A stretch of 64,000 nt of DNA from Mangrovibacterium lignilyticum. Lineage in GTDB: Bacteria > Bacteroidota > Bacteroidia > Bacteroidales > Prolixibacteraceae. The stretch lies in the NCBI RefSeq assembly GCF_010882175.1, contig NZ_WKLH01000001.1:885464-949463 (forward strand). Direction: 5' to 3'. Positions 1-8,414 of the stretch are shown one piece after another. Below the pieces are notes generated by a model that was not told where the DNA came from, ran no database searches, and worked only from the letters and a program-made list of their open reading frames with translations. The position numbers and the translations under genes are program-made. Each line of letters opens with the position of its first letter. Position 1 is the stretch's first letter.

Positions 1-22
1 AGGACAAGGCGACTTGAAACGT

Positions 23-1276
23 TTAGGGGCGAATTTGTCCGTCGCCGTCAATCAACCATTTATAGCTGGTCAATTCTTCCAGAGCCATTGGCCCGCGGGC
101 GTGCAGCTTTTGGGTTGAAATGCCAATCTCGGCTCCCAAACCAAACTGAGCACCGTCGGTAAAGGCGGTCGATACGTTGCAATAGACCGATGAAGCATCA
201 ACAAGCTTGCGGAACAAATCCCGCCGTTGCTCATCTTCCGTTACAATGCACTCGCTGTGTTTCGAGCTGAACGTTGCAATATGATCCAACGCCTCATCGA
301 AAGATGAAACCGTCTTAATAGCCATTTTATAATCGAGAAACTCGGTTCCAAAACTTTCGTCTGTTGCCCATTCCAACAAGGTTGAAGGATAAGTTCCGTC
401 CAGTGTGTTGTACGCCAGTTCGTCGGCGTAAACCACCACATTGCTTTTTGGAAGCTCACTGCAGATCTCTGGCAAATCGGCCAAACGACTTTCATGAATG
501 ACCAAACAGTCGAGTGAATTGCAAACACTGGGGCGGCGGGTTTTCGAGTTATACACGATCTCCTTTCCTTTTGTAGTATCACCAAACTCGTCGAAATAAG
601 TATGGCAGATCCCCGCACCGGTTTCAATCACCGGGATGGTGGCGTTCTTCCGCACAAACTCGATCAATCCTTGCGAACCACGAGGAATGATCAGGTCTAC
701 AAAACCACGGGCGTTCAGTATTTGAGCTGTTGCTTCGCGGTCGGCCGGAAGCAAAGCCAAAGTATTTTTGTCGATGCCATGTTTCTCCAGCACCGAATGA
801 ATCACTTTTACAATAGCTGTGTTCGAGTCAATCGCATCGCTGCCACCTTTCAGGACACAGGCATTTCCCGACTTTAAACAAAGGGAAAACACATCGAATG
901 TAACGTTGGGGCGCGCTTCGTAAATGATTCCGATTACACCAAAAGCGACAGACACTTTCCGGATGCGCATTCCATTGGGGCGCGTAGTTTCGCTCAACAC
1001 CCGCCCAATCGGCGAAGGCAATCCAACAACATTACGGATATCGGAAGCGATTCCTTCAATACGTTCTGCTGTCAATCTCAAGCGATCGTATTTCGGGTCA
1101 TCCGGTGACATCCGTGCCAAATCTTTTTCATTTTCAGCCAATACTGCGTCTGTATTCGCAACAGCAGCATCGGCAAGATCTGTTAAAATAGCATTGATCT
1201 GATCCATTGTCAGCAGGTTGAGACTTCTGCTGGCCTTTAATGTCAGTTCTAATTGTTGTTGTACCTCCATAGTCAT
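23..1276 (-). CDS. proA: Glutamate-5-semialdehyde dehydrogenase (gamma-glutamyl phosphate reductase)
   Basis: Cytosolic NADPH-dependent reduction of gamma-glutamyl phosphate to glutamate 5-semialdehyde, the second step of proline synthesis. The 417-residue protein has the usual ProA length and aldehyde-dehydrogenase fold; the SVCNSLD segment places the catalytic cysteine at about residue 252, and [13 protein letters not shown] near 219-231 is a family signature. It is the last gene of the minus-strand arg/pro cluster, but unlike the others it is separated from proB by 240 bp that hold a promoter-like element and a hairpin, so it may be controlled separately. The start is the first ATG in the frame; a second ATG two codons later is equally possible. 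Confidence 0.96.
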   Translation of the reverse strand: MTMEVQQQLELTLKASRSLNLLTMDQINAILTDLADAAVANTDAVLAENEKDLARMSPDDPKYDRLRLTAERIEGIASDIRNVVGLPSPIGRVLSETTRPNGMRIRKVSVAFGVIGIIYEARPNVTFDVFSLCLKSGNACVLKGGSDAIDSNTAIVKVIHSVLEKHGIDKNTLALLPADREATAQILNARGFVDLIIPRGSQGLIEFVRKNATIPVIETGAGICHTYFDEFGDTTKGKEIVYNSKTRRPSVCNSLDCLVIHESRLADLPEICSELPKSNVVVYADELAYNTLDGTYPSTLLEWATDESFGTEFLDYKMAIKTVSSFDEALDHIATFSSKHSECIVTEDEQRRDLFRKLVDASSVYCNVSTAFTDGAQFGLGAEIGISTQKLHARGPMALEELTSYKWLIDGDGQIRP

Positions 1277-1282
1277 TTTTGT

Positions 1283-1320
1283 AAAATTAAAAGTCCCCTT
1301 CCCTGGGGGAGGAAGGGGAC
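1283..1320 (-). terminator. Hairpin with T-tract just upstream of proA (possible attenuator)
   Basis: A perfect 10-bp inverted repeat (GTCCCCTTCC at 1293-1302, GGAAGGGGAC at 1311-1320) with an 8-nt loop. Read on the minus strand the stem is followed by TTTTAATTTT. It ends only a few bases before the proA start codon, so a transcript reaching proA must read through it. It could terminate the proB transcript with partial readthrough or attenuate a proA-specific leader. Confidence 0.55.
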
Positions 1321-1435
1321 AACTCAGAATATCATGAATTTGTTGAAGTCAACAAAAAGGGGTTATTAGAAAAGGGTATATTGAGTTATTCTGAGCTAAA
1401 AGTATCTTTGGATTTCGTTTTTAAAACTTTCCCTG

Positions 1436-1443
1436 CAAAATTA
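1436..1443 (-). promoter_or_regulatory. Candidate -7 element for proA (TAATTTTG)
   Basis: Minus-strand TAATTTTG fits the Bacteroidota TAnnTTTG -7 consensus exactly. It would start transcription near 1430, giving a leader of about 150 nt. No convincing -33 TTTG is seen at the right distance. Confidence 0.35.
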
Positions 1444-1516
1444 ATCAATGAACGATAAATTGTAACATTTCAAGTCGATTTTATTTGAATAATTAACTTG
1501 AATTGACACAAAACTT

Positions 1517-2608
1517 TCAATCTTCAACCAAATACAAATAATCGTAGTGTACAATAGGCTTCTTATACTTGGTTCCGACCTCGGTTTCTGCTTTATCAGA
1601 GTCAAACTGAGCTTTACCCCACCCGACTAAATTATTTTGTTCGTCTACAATTTTTACAATATCACCTTTTTCAAAGGTTCCTTTAACCTGTTTCACACCA
1701 ATTAATAAAAGGCTGGTGGCCATTTCAGAATAAAGGGCTTCGCGTGCTCCCTGGTTAATCACCAATTCACCTTTCGCGAAACTATCGGAATAAGCAATCC
1801 ACTTTTTTACGTTTGAGGATTTGCGGTCTTCCGCTTTAAAGAGCGTATGTTTTACGTACTTGTCCGTTTTCAGAATATCTGTCAGAACATTATCTTTTAA
1901 TCCGCTGGCGATGTGAACCGCAATACCTTCTTTGGCTACTTTACGGGCAATCGAACTTTTCGTTAGCATTCCGCCACGACCAAAACCGGATTTTTGCATC
2001 GAAACGTTCTTCATCCAGTCTTTTTCCTTCGACCCGATTTCTTCGATAATCTCGGAAGTGGGCAACGAAGGATCTCCATTATAAATTCCTTCCACATTGC
2101 TCAAAATGATCAACGCTTCGGAATTTTGCATGGAAGCCATCAACCCGGACAATTCATCGTTATCGGTGAACATCAGCTCCGAGACTGAAATTGTATCATT
2201 TTCATTCACAATCGGAACAACTTTGTTTTCCAAAAGTGTGGTGATACAGTTTTTCATATTCAGGTAATGATCCCGATCGACAAAATTGTCTTTGGTGGTC
2301 AAAACCTGGGCACAAACAATGCCGTGCTCTCTGAAAAAGTCAGCATAGCGGTTAATCAATTTAACTTGTCCAACCGCAGAACACAACTGTCGCGAAGAAA
2401 CTGTATCCAGCTTCTTTTGCAATTTCAGTTCACTTCTTCCTGCTGCAACGGCACCTGATGACACCAAAATCACCTCAACACCCTTTTTATGCAGCCAGGC
2501 AATCTGATCTACCAAATGCGCGATTCGTGCGACATTCAATGTTCCGTCAGACTTTGTTAGAACGTTGCTACCGACTTTAACGGTAATTTTTTTATAGTGA
2601 AAGCTCAT
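1517..2608 (-). CDS. proB: Glutamate 5-kinase
   Basis: Phosphorylates L-glutamate to gamma-glutamyl phosphate, the committed step of proline synthesis. The N-terminal amino-acid-kinase domain (about residues 7-255) shows the VKVGSNVLT and LVSSGAVAAG motifs, PIVNENDTIS, and FGRGGMLTK. The C-terminal part (about 270-355) fits the PUA domain of long-form ProB enzymes. The length of 363 residues is normal. It follows proC after 12 bp in the same direction, consistent with one transcript. Feedback inhibition by proline is known for the family but cannot be read from the sequence. Confidence 0.96.
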   Translation of the reverse strand: MSFHYKKITVKVGSNVLTKSDGTLNVARIAHLVDQIAWLHKKGVEVILVSSGAVAAGRSELKLQKKLDTVSSRQLCSAVGQVKLINRYADFFREHGIVCAQVLTTKDNFVDRDHYLNMKNCITTLLENKVVPIVNENDTISVSELMFTDNDELSGLMASMQNSEALIILSNVEGIYNGDPSLPTSEIIEEIGSKEKDWMKNVSMQKSGFGRGGMLTKSSIARKVAKEGIAVHIASGLKDNVLTDILKTDKYVKHTLFKAEDRKSSNVKKWIAYSDSFAKGELVINQGAREALYSEMATSLLLIGVKQVKGTFEKGDIVKIVDEQNNLVGWGKAQFDSDKAETEVGTKYKKPIVHYDYLYLVED

Positions 2609-2620
2609 ACCGTTTCTGGC

Positions 2621-3412
2621 TTAACCCATTTTGTTATAAGATGCGATCAATCCTTGAATGACTGATGAGCTAAAACCTTTGTGTTCCATTTCGTTGATAC
2701 CGGTAATCGTTACACCACGTGGTGTTGTCACCTTATCGATTTCACGTTCCGGGTGGTTTCCGGTATCCATAATTAACTGCACAGCACCTTTCACTGTTTG
2801 CGCTGTGATGAACTGGGCCATTTCTGCCCCAAAACCCATTTCAATACCACCTTGCATGGCGGCACGCACATAGCGCAAGGCGAAAGCTGTTCCGCATGAT
2901 GCCAGTACTGTTGCGGCTCCCATTAATTCTTCCGGGATAACCACGGTCTCACCTAACTGGTCGAATAACTCTTTCACCGTAGCCAGGCAATCCTTTGTAT
3001 TTCCGTTACCGGCAATGCAGGTCATTGATTCCTGAATTGAAATCGCTGTATTCGGCATAACCCGAAGAATCTTTTTGTCCTCTCCGGCCATCTGTGCCAG
3101 ATCGTTCAAATTTACGCCGGCCACAATTGAGACCAGTATTTTGTCTGAAGTTAGCACAGCCTTGATATTGCTGATAACACCTTCGATATGATAGGGCTTC
3201 ACGGCAAAGATTACCAGGTTGGCATCTTTTACAGCTTCAGCATTATCTGCAGTAGCCTGAAAACCCTGTTCTTTCAGTTCAATCAGCTTACTCTCACGCG
3301 GATCGGAAATAGAAATAGAAGATGCCGGGAGATATCCTGATTTCAGAATCCCGTTAGCGATTGCACCACCCATATTTCCTGCGCCAATAATGGCAATTTT
3401 TCCGACTTTCAT
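2621..3412 (-). CDS. proC: Pyrroline-5-carboxylate reductase
   Basis: NAD(P)H-dependent reduction of pyrroline-5-carboxylate to L-proline, the last step of the pathway. The Rossmann motif GAGNMGGAI is at residues 11-19, VMPNTA is near 140, and the C-terminal helical dimer domain contains the KVTTPRGVTITGI signature. The length of 263 residues is typical. It sits 11 bp behind argD and 12 bp before proB, so arginine and proline genes appear to be co-transcribed here. Pyrroline-5-carboxylate arises both from ProBA and from ornithine, which may be why the gene lies between the two pathways (inference). Confidence 0.96.
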   Translation of the reverse strand: MKVGKIAIIGAGNMGGAIANGILKSGYLPASSISISDPRESKLIELKEQGFQATADNAEAVKDANLVIFAVKPYHIEGVISNIKAVLTSDKILVSIVAGVNLNDLAQMAGEDKKILRVMPNTAISIQESMTCIAGNGNTKDCLATVKELFDQLGETVVIPEELMGAATVLASCGTAFALRYVRAAMQGGIEMGFGAEMAQFITAQTVKGAVQLIMDTGNHPEREIDKVTTPRGVTITGINEMEHKGFSSSVIQGLIASYNKMG

Positions 3413-3423
3413 ATTTTAATTAT

Positions 3424-4575
3424 TTAATTCTGCTCTGCATTTGCGAACAGTTCGTTCAATACTTTTTCAAATTTCGAGATGAAATATTCCGCCTGTTCCA
3501 TGGTCAAACTTAAAGGTGGCAGCAAGCGAATAATGTGAGCTCCCGAAACACCTGTGAATATTTTTTCGTCCTGCAACAATTTCTGACGAATCTCCTTGAT
3601 CGGTTCTTCGAATTCCAAGCCAATCATCAATCCATGCCCACGCACTTCTTTAATTTGCTTGAAGTTTGCCAAGGTATCCATCAGGTATTGCCCAACTTTA
3701 GCGGTATTTTCAACCAGGCTTTCCTGTTCCATAATTTCAAGAACAGCAATACCTGCAGCGCAAGCTAAATAATTTCCGCCAAAAGTTGTTCCCAACATGC
3801 CATACCAGGGCTTCAATTCGGGTTGAATTAACAATCCTCCAATTGGAAAGCCATTGCCCATCCCTTTGGCTGTTGTTATCAGGTCGGGCTTCACATTGGT
3901 GTATTGAAAAGCGAAGAATTTGCCGCTACGTCCGTAACCCGACTGAATCTCATCCAGGATCAGCAACGCTCCGTACTTTTTACACTGGCGTTCCAGTTCT
4001 TCAAGGAAGGCCGGGTCAGGGACATGAATTCCCCCGATCCCTTGAATGCCCTCAACAATAACTGCTGCAACATCTTCAGCCTTTAACTGCAGCACGACTT
4101 GCTCCATATCGTTCAGCGGTAAAATAACCGCGTTACTTGTTTCGTTGATCGGTGCAACAATCTTCGGATTGTCGGTAATGGCAACTGCTGCCGATGTACG
4201 TCCATGAAATCCTTTATTGAAGCTGATCACTTTTTTACGTCCGGTTGCAAACGACGCGAGCTTCAATGCATTTTCATTGGCTTCGGCTCCCGAGTTACAC
4301 AAAAACAACTGGTAATCTTCGAAACCGGAAACCTTCCCAAGCTTCTCTGCTAATTCCTGTTGCTGTGGAATGACAACTGAATTACTGTAAAATCCAATTT
4401 GATTCAGTTGATCCGTAATTTTTTGCACATAGTGCGGGTGACTGTGGCCCACCGAAATTACAGCATGTCCCCCGTATAAATCGAGGTATTTATTGCCTTC
4501 ACTATCCCACATATAAGAGCCTTCAGCCTTTACGGGAGTGATATTAAACAGTGGATATACATCAAAAAGTTTCAT
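3424..4575 (-). CDS. argD: N-acetylornithine (or N-succinylornithine) aminotransferase
   Basis: PLP-dependent class III aminotransferase converting N-acyl-glutamate semialdehyde to N-acyl-ornithine. LILDEIQSGYGRSG (about 205-218) carries the PLP-contacting Asp, and ITTAKGMGNGFPIGG has the Schiff-base lysine at residue 237. It is 383 residues long, a normal ArgD length. It lies between argC and proC. Some Bacteroidota use succinylated rather than acetylated intermediates, and the sequence alone does not tell which acyl group this enzyme handles. The gene starts about 70 bp after argC, the largest gap between argG and proB. Confidence 0.93.
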   Translation of the reverse strand: MKLFDVYPLFNITPVKAEGSYMWDSEGNKYLDLYGGHAVISVGHSHPHYVQKITDQLNQIGFYSNSVVIPQQQELAEKLGKVSGFEDYQLFLCNSGAEANENALKLASFATGRKKVISFNKGFHGRTSAAVAITDNPKIVAPINETSNAVILPLNDMEQVVLQLKAEDVAAVIVEGIQGIGGIHVPDPAFLEELERQCKKYGALLILDEIQSGYGRSGKFFAFQYTNVKPDLITTAKGMGNGFPIGGLLIQPELKPWYGMLGTTFGGNYLACAAGIAVLEIMEQESLVENTAKVGQYLMDTLANFKQIKEVRGHGLMIGLEFEEPIKEIRQKLLQDEKIFTGVSGAHIIRLLPPLSLTMEQAEYFISKFEKVLNELFANAEQN

Positions 4576-4646
4576 CGTTCAATTTATTGCTTCATTATAT
4601 CCATGAAAACATTACTATTCTATTTCCACGGGAAAGGTCAGAGACC

Positions 4647-5621
4647 CTAAAAAGAAACCGGCTTTAATTTCAACCCGGTTTTTTCATCCAATCCAAATTG
4701 CAGGTTCATGTTTTGCACGGCTTGTCCTGAGGCACCTTTCAGCAAATTATCGGTCACACTCAAAATCATCAGCTTGCTGCCATGTTTCTCCAAATGCAAA
4801 ATGGCTTTATTGGTATTGACTACCTGCTTCACATCCGGGTTTTCTTTGGTTATAAAAACAAACGGATGTTCGGCATAATACGTTTCATACAAACTCACAG
4901 CGTCCTCAATTGTTCCGGCAAATTCGGTATAAGTTGAAGCAAAAATGCCCCGTGTGTGATTTCCCCGCACCGGAATAAAGTTGATGGCTTTATCAAATCC
5001 GGGTTGAAGCTGCTTCACACTTTGGGTAATCTCACCCAAATGTTGATGTTGAAATGCCTTGTAAACCGACACATTGCTGTTTCTCCAGCTAAAGTGCGAG
5101 GTTGATGAGGGCGCCTGCCCCGCTCCTGTCGATCCGGTAATTGCATGCACATGCAACTCATCGGTCAGCAGCCCGGCTGCAGCAAGGGGCAACATTGTCA
5201 ATTGGATTCCCGTTGCAAAGCATCCGGGGTTGGCAATGTGCCCCGATTGTCGGATTGTTTCGCGGTTCAATTCCGGCAAGCCGTACACAAAGTCGTTTCC
5301 TTCTGCTTTTAAACGGTAATCGTGACTCAGGTCAATAATTTTCACTGTTGAAGGAATGTCATTCGCGGTGACAAACTCCTTCGATTTTCCGTGTCCCATG
5401 CACAGGAAGATCACATCACTCAGGCTAAAGTCGGGCTTAGCGACAAAAACCAAGTCTGTATCTCCCAGCAGGTCACGGTGTACTTCGTAAATCGGGTTCC
5501 CCGCGTTACTGCTACTCTGGATAAAAGCCAGCTCAGCTTGCGGGTGGTTCAACAAAATCCGGATTAATTCGCCTGCCGTATAACCGGCACCTCCAATAAT
5601 TCCTACTCTTATCTGACTCAT
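4647..5621 (-). CDS. argC: N-acetyl-gamma-glutamyl-phosphate reductase
   Basis: NADPH-dependent reduction of N-acyl-glutamyl phosphate to the semialdehyde. The N-terminal GGAGYTAGELIRIL dinucleotide-binding segment (about 10-23) and the HIANPGCFATGIQL motif with catalytic cysteine 134 identify the family. The C-terminal VRGNHTRGIFAS segment is also conserved. Length is 324 residues, typical of the shorter ArgC class. It starts 9 bp downstream of argG in the same operon. Confidence 0.95.
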   Translation of the reverse strand: MSQIRVGIIGGAGYTAGELIRILLNHPQAELAFIQSSSNAGNPIYEVHRDLLGDTDLVFVAKPDFSLSDVIFLCMGHGKSKEFVTANDIPSTVKIIDLSHDYRLKAEGNDFVYGLPELNRETIRQSGHIANPGCFATGIQLTMLPLAAAGLLTDELHVHAITGSTGAGQAPSSTSHFSWRNSNVSVYKAFQHQHLGEITQSVKQLQPGFDKAINFIPVRGNHTRGIFASTYTEFAGTIEDAVSLYETYYAEHPFVFITKENPDVKQVVNTNKAILHLEKHGSKLMILSVTDNLLKGASGQAVQNMNLQFGLDEKTGLKLKPVSF

Positions 5622-5630
5622 CTCTCCGGG

Positions 5631-6824
5631 TTAAAATTTCTTATTGACTGAATTATAAATCTTCAATGAGGTTCCTAATATTTTCGTAAATCCTTTTACA
5701 TCATCCGAAGTCCAGGCTTTATTCATTTCGCCGTACTCGCCGAAGTCAGATTTCATCAAGTCATATTCTGAATCAATTCCTACCAGCACAAACTGATAAG
5801 GGCGTAATTTTACAATCACTTTCCCTGAAACTGAATTTTGTGTGTTTTCCAGGAACTTTTCGATGTCGCGCATAACCGGATCAAGGTATAGCGACTCGTG
5901 CAGGAACATACCGTACCAGTTTGCTAATTGCTCTTTCCAATACATCTGCCATTTGGTCAGGGTATGTTTTTCGAGCATTTGATGCGCTTTAATAATAATC
6001 ATTGGCGCAGCAGCTTCAAAACCGACACGACCTTTGATACCAATAATCGTATCGCCAATGTGCATGTCGCGACCAATGGCATAAGGAGCAGCTATAGCTT
6101 CCAAATCGCGAATGGCTTCTACTGTATTGAAATAGCGTTTACCATCAACTCCTTTCAATTCCCCTTCAACAAAATCGAGTGTGATCTCGCGCTCTCCTTT
6201 TTCTGTTAATTGAGAAGGATAAGCTTCTTCCGGCAACGTTTTATCGGATGTCAGCGTTTCTTTTCCACCAATACTGGTTCCCCAAAGGCCTTTATTAATC
6301 GAGTAGGCCATTTTACTCCAGTCAGCTTCAACACCATGTTCTTTCAGGTAGTCAATTTCTTCCTGACGAGTCAACACCAAATCGCGGGTTGGAGTCAAAA
6401 TTTTAATATCCGGTGCTAAAACTTCAAAAGTGAGGTCGAAACGAACCTGGTCGTTCCCAGCGCCGGTACTACCGTGAGCCACATATTTTGCACCGATTTT
6501 TTTTGCGTATTCAATAATGGCAATCGCTTGAAAAATTCGCTCCGAACTTACTGAAATAGGGTATGTATTATTGCGCAATACGTTTCCGAAAACCATGTAC
6601 TTAATACTCTTTTCGTAGTACGTATCTGTAACATCAAGCGTGACATGTTTGGCTGAGCCCAATTCGTAGGCTTTCTTTTCAATTGTTTCCAGCTCTTCTT
6701 TACCAAAACCACCGGTATTGGCAATTGCTGTATAAACTTCCAAACCTTTCTCAACGGACAAGTATTTTGCACAAAACGAAGTATCTAACCCGCCACTGTA
6801 TGCTAATACTACCTTTTCTTTCAT
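5631..6824 (-). CDS. argG: Argininosuccinate synthase
   Basis: ATP-dependent ligation of citrulline and aspartate to argininosuccinate. The N-terminal AYSGGLDTSFCAKYL is the PP-loop ATP pyrophosphatase motif; YVAHGSTGAGNDQVRFD near residue 115 and the SINKGLWGTSIGG segment match the family. The 397-residue length is normal. It is third in the argR-led cluster, preceded by 157 bp without a gene, which may include an internal promoter. The partner argH is not in the window. Confidence 0.96.
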   Translation of the reverse strand: MKEKVVLAYSGGLDTSFCAKYLSVEKGLEVYTAIANTGGFGKEELETIEKKAYELGSAKHVTLDVTDTYYEKSIKYMVFGNVLRNNTYPISVSSERIFQAIAIIEYAKKIGAKYVAHGSTGAGNDQVRFDLTFEVLAPDIKILTPTRDLVLTRQEEIDYLKEHGVEADWSKMAYSINKGLWGTSIGGKETLTSDKTLPEEAYPSQLTEKGEREITLDFVEGELKGVDGKRYFNTVEAIRDLEAIAAPYAIGRDMHIGDTIIGIKGRVGFEAAAPMIIIKAHQMLEKHTLTKWQMYWKEQLANWYGMFLHESLYLDPVMRDIEKFLENTQNSVSGKVIVKLRPYQFVLVGIDSEYDLMKSDFGEYGEMNKAWTSDDVKGFTKILGTSLKIYNSVNKKF

Positions 6825-6981
6825 TTTATTTTATTTTAAAAAAGTGATGACACAAATCCAGCATTTACTGAAAACTTACAACTTTACTAACCTTACAACC
6901 TGCCTGAACTGCTGTTTAACAATTAATCCTGAAAATTCCTATGATACTAAAAAAGTTCAGAACAGGTCTTTTATGAAAAAA

Positions 6982-7695
6982 TTAATCCTGAAATGACTGC
7001 CGAACAGTGCCACCACTTATATCTTGTTTTACTCTTTTAAATACACTAAAGTTTGATTCTTTGCCTCCATTATTTGACTTCGGCTTTAATTTTCCGATCA
7101 TCTCAATTAATGAGATTTTTTTCGGCTTTTCCTCCACTGCTTTTTTTGCTTTTTCCCAAGCCGGATCGAACAGCATTCCGGTGCATAAGCACTTCGAACG
7201 TCCGGTTCGTTGCAAAATATCATAATTCACGCAGCTTTGACAACCTTTCCAGAAACTTTCATCGTCGGTCAGCTCAGAGAACGTCACCGGACGATAGCCC
7301 AATTCGTGGTTAATTTTCATAACCGCCAAACCGGTTGTCAAACCGAATATTTTTGCATCAGGGTATTTTTTTCGCGATAGCTCAAAAGCCTTCTTCTTGA
7401 TCTCTCGAGCTAAGCCTCCTCCCCTGTAGTCTTTCACTACGATCAAACCTGAATTTGCGACAAAACGATTATGTCCCCACGATTCAACGTAGCAAAAACC
7501 GGCAAATTTTTCGCCATCGAGCGCAATAATAGCTTTGCCCTCGCTTATTTTGGAGGTAATATATTCATCGGTACGACGGGCAATACCAGTGCCACGCTCT
7601 TTCGAGGCCGAGTCGATGGTGTCGTTTATGACGGTCACATACTTCAGATGCGATTCATCTGCAACAACAACTTTCATTTCTTCGAATGTCTTCAT
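6982..7695 (-). CDS. GNAT N-acetyltransferase in the arg operon (probable N-acylglutamate synthase)
   Basis: A GNAT fold is suggested by the central segment with RTDEYITSKISEGKAIIALDGEKFAGF and the acetyl-CoA-binding part GLIVVKDYRGGGLAREI. Downstream is an unusual cysteine-rich stretch, CQSCVNYDILQRTGRSKCLC (about residues 157-176), which could bind a metal. Its place immediately after argR and before argG makes N-acyl-glutamate synthesis, the first step of arginine synthesis, the likely role (inference from context; no classical ArgA kinase-like domain is present). I chose the ATG at 7693-7695, 4 nt after the argR stop, over an upstream TTG that would overlap argR; an ATG six codons later is also possible. 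Confidence 0.75.
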   Translation of the reverse strand: MKTFEEMKVVVADESHLKYVTVINDTIDSASKERGTGIARRTDEYITSKISEGKAIIALDGEKFAGFCYVESWGHNRFVANSGLIVVKDYRGGGLAREIKKKAFELSRKKYPDAKIFGLTTGLAVMKINHELGYRPVTFSELTDDESFWKGCQSCVNYDILQRTGRSKCLCTGMLFDPAWEKAKKAVEEKPKKISLIEMIGKLKPKSNNGGKESNFSVFKRVKQDISGGTVRQSFQD

Positions 7696-7699
7696 TTCT

Positions 7700-8185
7700 T
7701 TACTTGCCAATCTTTTCCTGTAACTTAGGCATAATTAATATCAAGCTATTTTTAAGATCCCTGGGACTAATGCCTTCCCGCATCACTAACAAAATCGTAT
7801 CATCTCCGGCAATACTCCCTAAAATCTCATATGGCTCTGCATTGTCTAAAACGGCAGCTATGCTGCTGGCATACCCTGGCCGGGTTCTCATAACCGCCAG
7901 GTTACCGGAAAAATTCAAATCGCGAAATCCATCGGCCAAAAAATTCACTTCGTCGCCCGAATCCCTTGATTCAATATTTACACCTTCCGGCATAACATAT
8001 ATGTAACCTTGATCGCCCGAAGGCACTTTAGCTACTTTTAACGTTTTCATATCGCGAGACAAGGTGGCCTGCGTAAGGTGATATCCTTGTTCATGTAATT
8101 TCACCAACAATTCATCCTGACTATGAATTTCACTGGAAACAATAATCTGCTTAATGGCTAATTGTCGGCTAACGCGATTCTTCAT
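7700..8185 (-). CDS. argR: Arginine repressor
   Basis: Arginine-sensing transcriptional repressor. The N-terminal winged helix has QLAIKQIIVSSEIHSQDELL and the recognition segment TQATLSRDMKTL. The C-terminal oligomerisation and arginine-binding domain contains GSIAGDDTILLVMREG. The start is placed at the ATG at 8183-8185 (161 residues, usual for the family): a longer frame to 8224 begins inside the promoter spacer and would translate the operator, so it is not credible. The gene leads the arg/pro cluster and faces carAB, and an ARG box lies right on its transcription start, implying autoregulation. Confidence 0.95.
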   Translation of the reverse strand: MKNRVSRQLAIKQIIVSSEIHSQDELLVKLHEQGYHLTQATLSRDMKTLKVAKVPSGDQGYIYVMPEGVNIESRDSGDEVNFLADGFRDLNFSGNLAVMRTRPGYASSIAAVLDNAEPYEILGSIAGDDTILLVMREGISPRDLKNSLILIMPKLQEKIGK

Positions 8186-8186
8186 T

Positions 8187-8204
8187 TTTGTATATATATG
8201 CAAA
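8187..8204. promoter_or_regulatory. ARG box (ArgR operator)
   Basis: Minus-strand TTTGCATATATATACAAA is an 18-bp near-perfect palindrome that fits every fixed position of the classical ARG-box consensus WNTGNATWWWWATNCANW. It lies between the predicted argR transcription start (about 8204) and the argR ATG at 8185, so ArgR bound here would block its own operon. Confidence 0.7.
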
Positions 8205-8211
8205 CCTCCTG

Positions 8212-8241
8212 CAAATTTATTCATTTTTTATAAAAAACAAA
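8212..8241 (-). promoter_or_regulatory. argR operon promoter
   Basis: On the minus strand TTTG (8238-8241), an 18-bp spacer, then TAAATTTG (8212-8219): a full match to the Bacteroidota -33/-7 promoter (TTTG...TAnnTTTG). The predicted start falls at about 8204, at the edge of the ARG box, leaving a very short untranslated leader. Confidence 0.7.
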
Positions 8242-8244
8242 TTT

Positions 8245-8258
8245 TAATTCCGGAATTA
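8245..8258. promoter_or_regulatory. 14-bp perfect palindrome in the carA promoter spacer
   Basis: TAATTCCGGAATTA is perfectly self-complementary and lies immediately upstream of the carA -7 element, where a repressor would block the polymerase. It does not resemble an ARG box, so a second regulator is possible. Confidence 0.35.
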
Positions 8259-8262
8259 TTTC

Positions 8263-8270
8263 TATTTTTG
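8263..8270 (+). promoter_or_regulatory. carA -7 element (TATTTTTG)
   Basis: TATTTTTG matches TAnnTTTG. The predicted start near 8277 gives a leader of about 160 nt before the carA ATG. A T-run at 8242-8245 is the only -33 candidate. Confidence 0.5.
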
Positions 8271-8371
8271 TAGCGGATTTAAAAAACAGGTCGAAAACCT
8301 GAATCAAAGAAGTGAAAGAATAATTTCTGAAAAAGTGAACAGAATACATCAAATTAATAGAAAATAAGCAC

Positions 8372-8412
8372 AATGCGTTTGAACTACTTCCGTAGACAGA
8401 CGCATTTTTTTT
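8372..8412 (+). terminator. Intrinsic terminator/attenuator in the carA leader
   Basis: Arms AATGCGTTTG (8372-8381) and CAGACGCATT (8397-8406) pair over 10 bp with one G-U. Inside is a second 4-bp stem, CTAC/GTAG (8384-8387 and 8392-8395), closed by a TTCC tetraloop. Eight T's (8405-8412) follow. No plus-strand gene lies upstream, so the terminator can only act on the carA leader transcript itself. Confidence 0.65.
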
Positions 8413-8414
8413 AA
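8373..8414 (+). CDS. Possible Arg-containing leader peptide of carAB (13 aa)
   Basis: The frame ATG...TAA encodes MRLNYFRRQTHFF and spans exactly the terminator hairpin. Three of its 13 codons are arginine, including the tandem CGT-AGA at 8391-8396 that falls in the apical loop and stem. A ribosome slowed there by scarce charged tRNA-Arg would keep the hairpin open and allow transcription into carAB, whose product carbamoyl phosphate feeds arginine synthesis. The arrangement is seen directly; translation and regulation are inference, and a 13-codon frame can occur by chance. Confidence 0.4.
   Translation: MRLNYFRRQTHFF

Noticed and set aside
6921-6993. 14-bp direct repeat AATTAATCCTGAAA at 6921 and 6980, covering the end of the GNAT gene
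   Set aside because: A single A+T-rich repeat with nothing further to suggest a mobile element; probably a small local duplication.
8186-8224. Longer N-terminus for argR
   Set aside because: The upstream ATG lies inside the promoter spacer, upstream of the predicted transcription start, and the added residues would be encoded by the ARG box.
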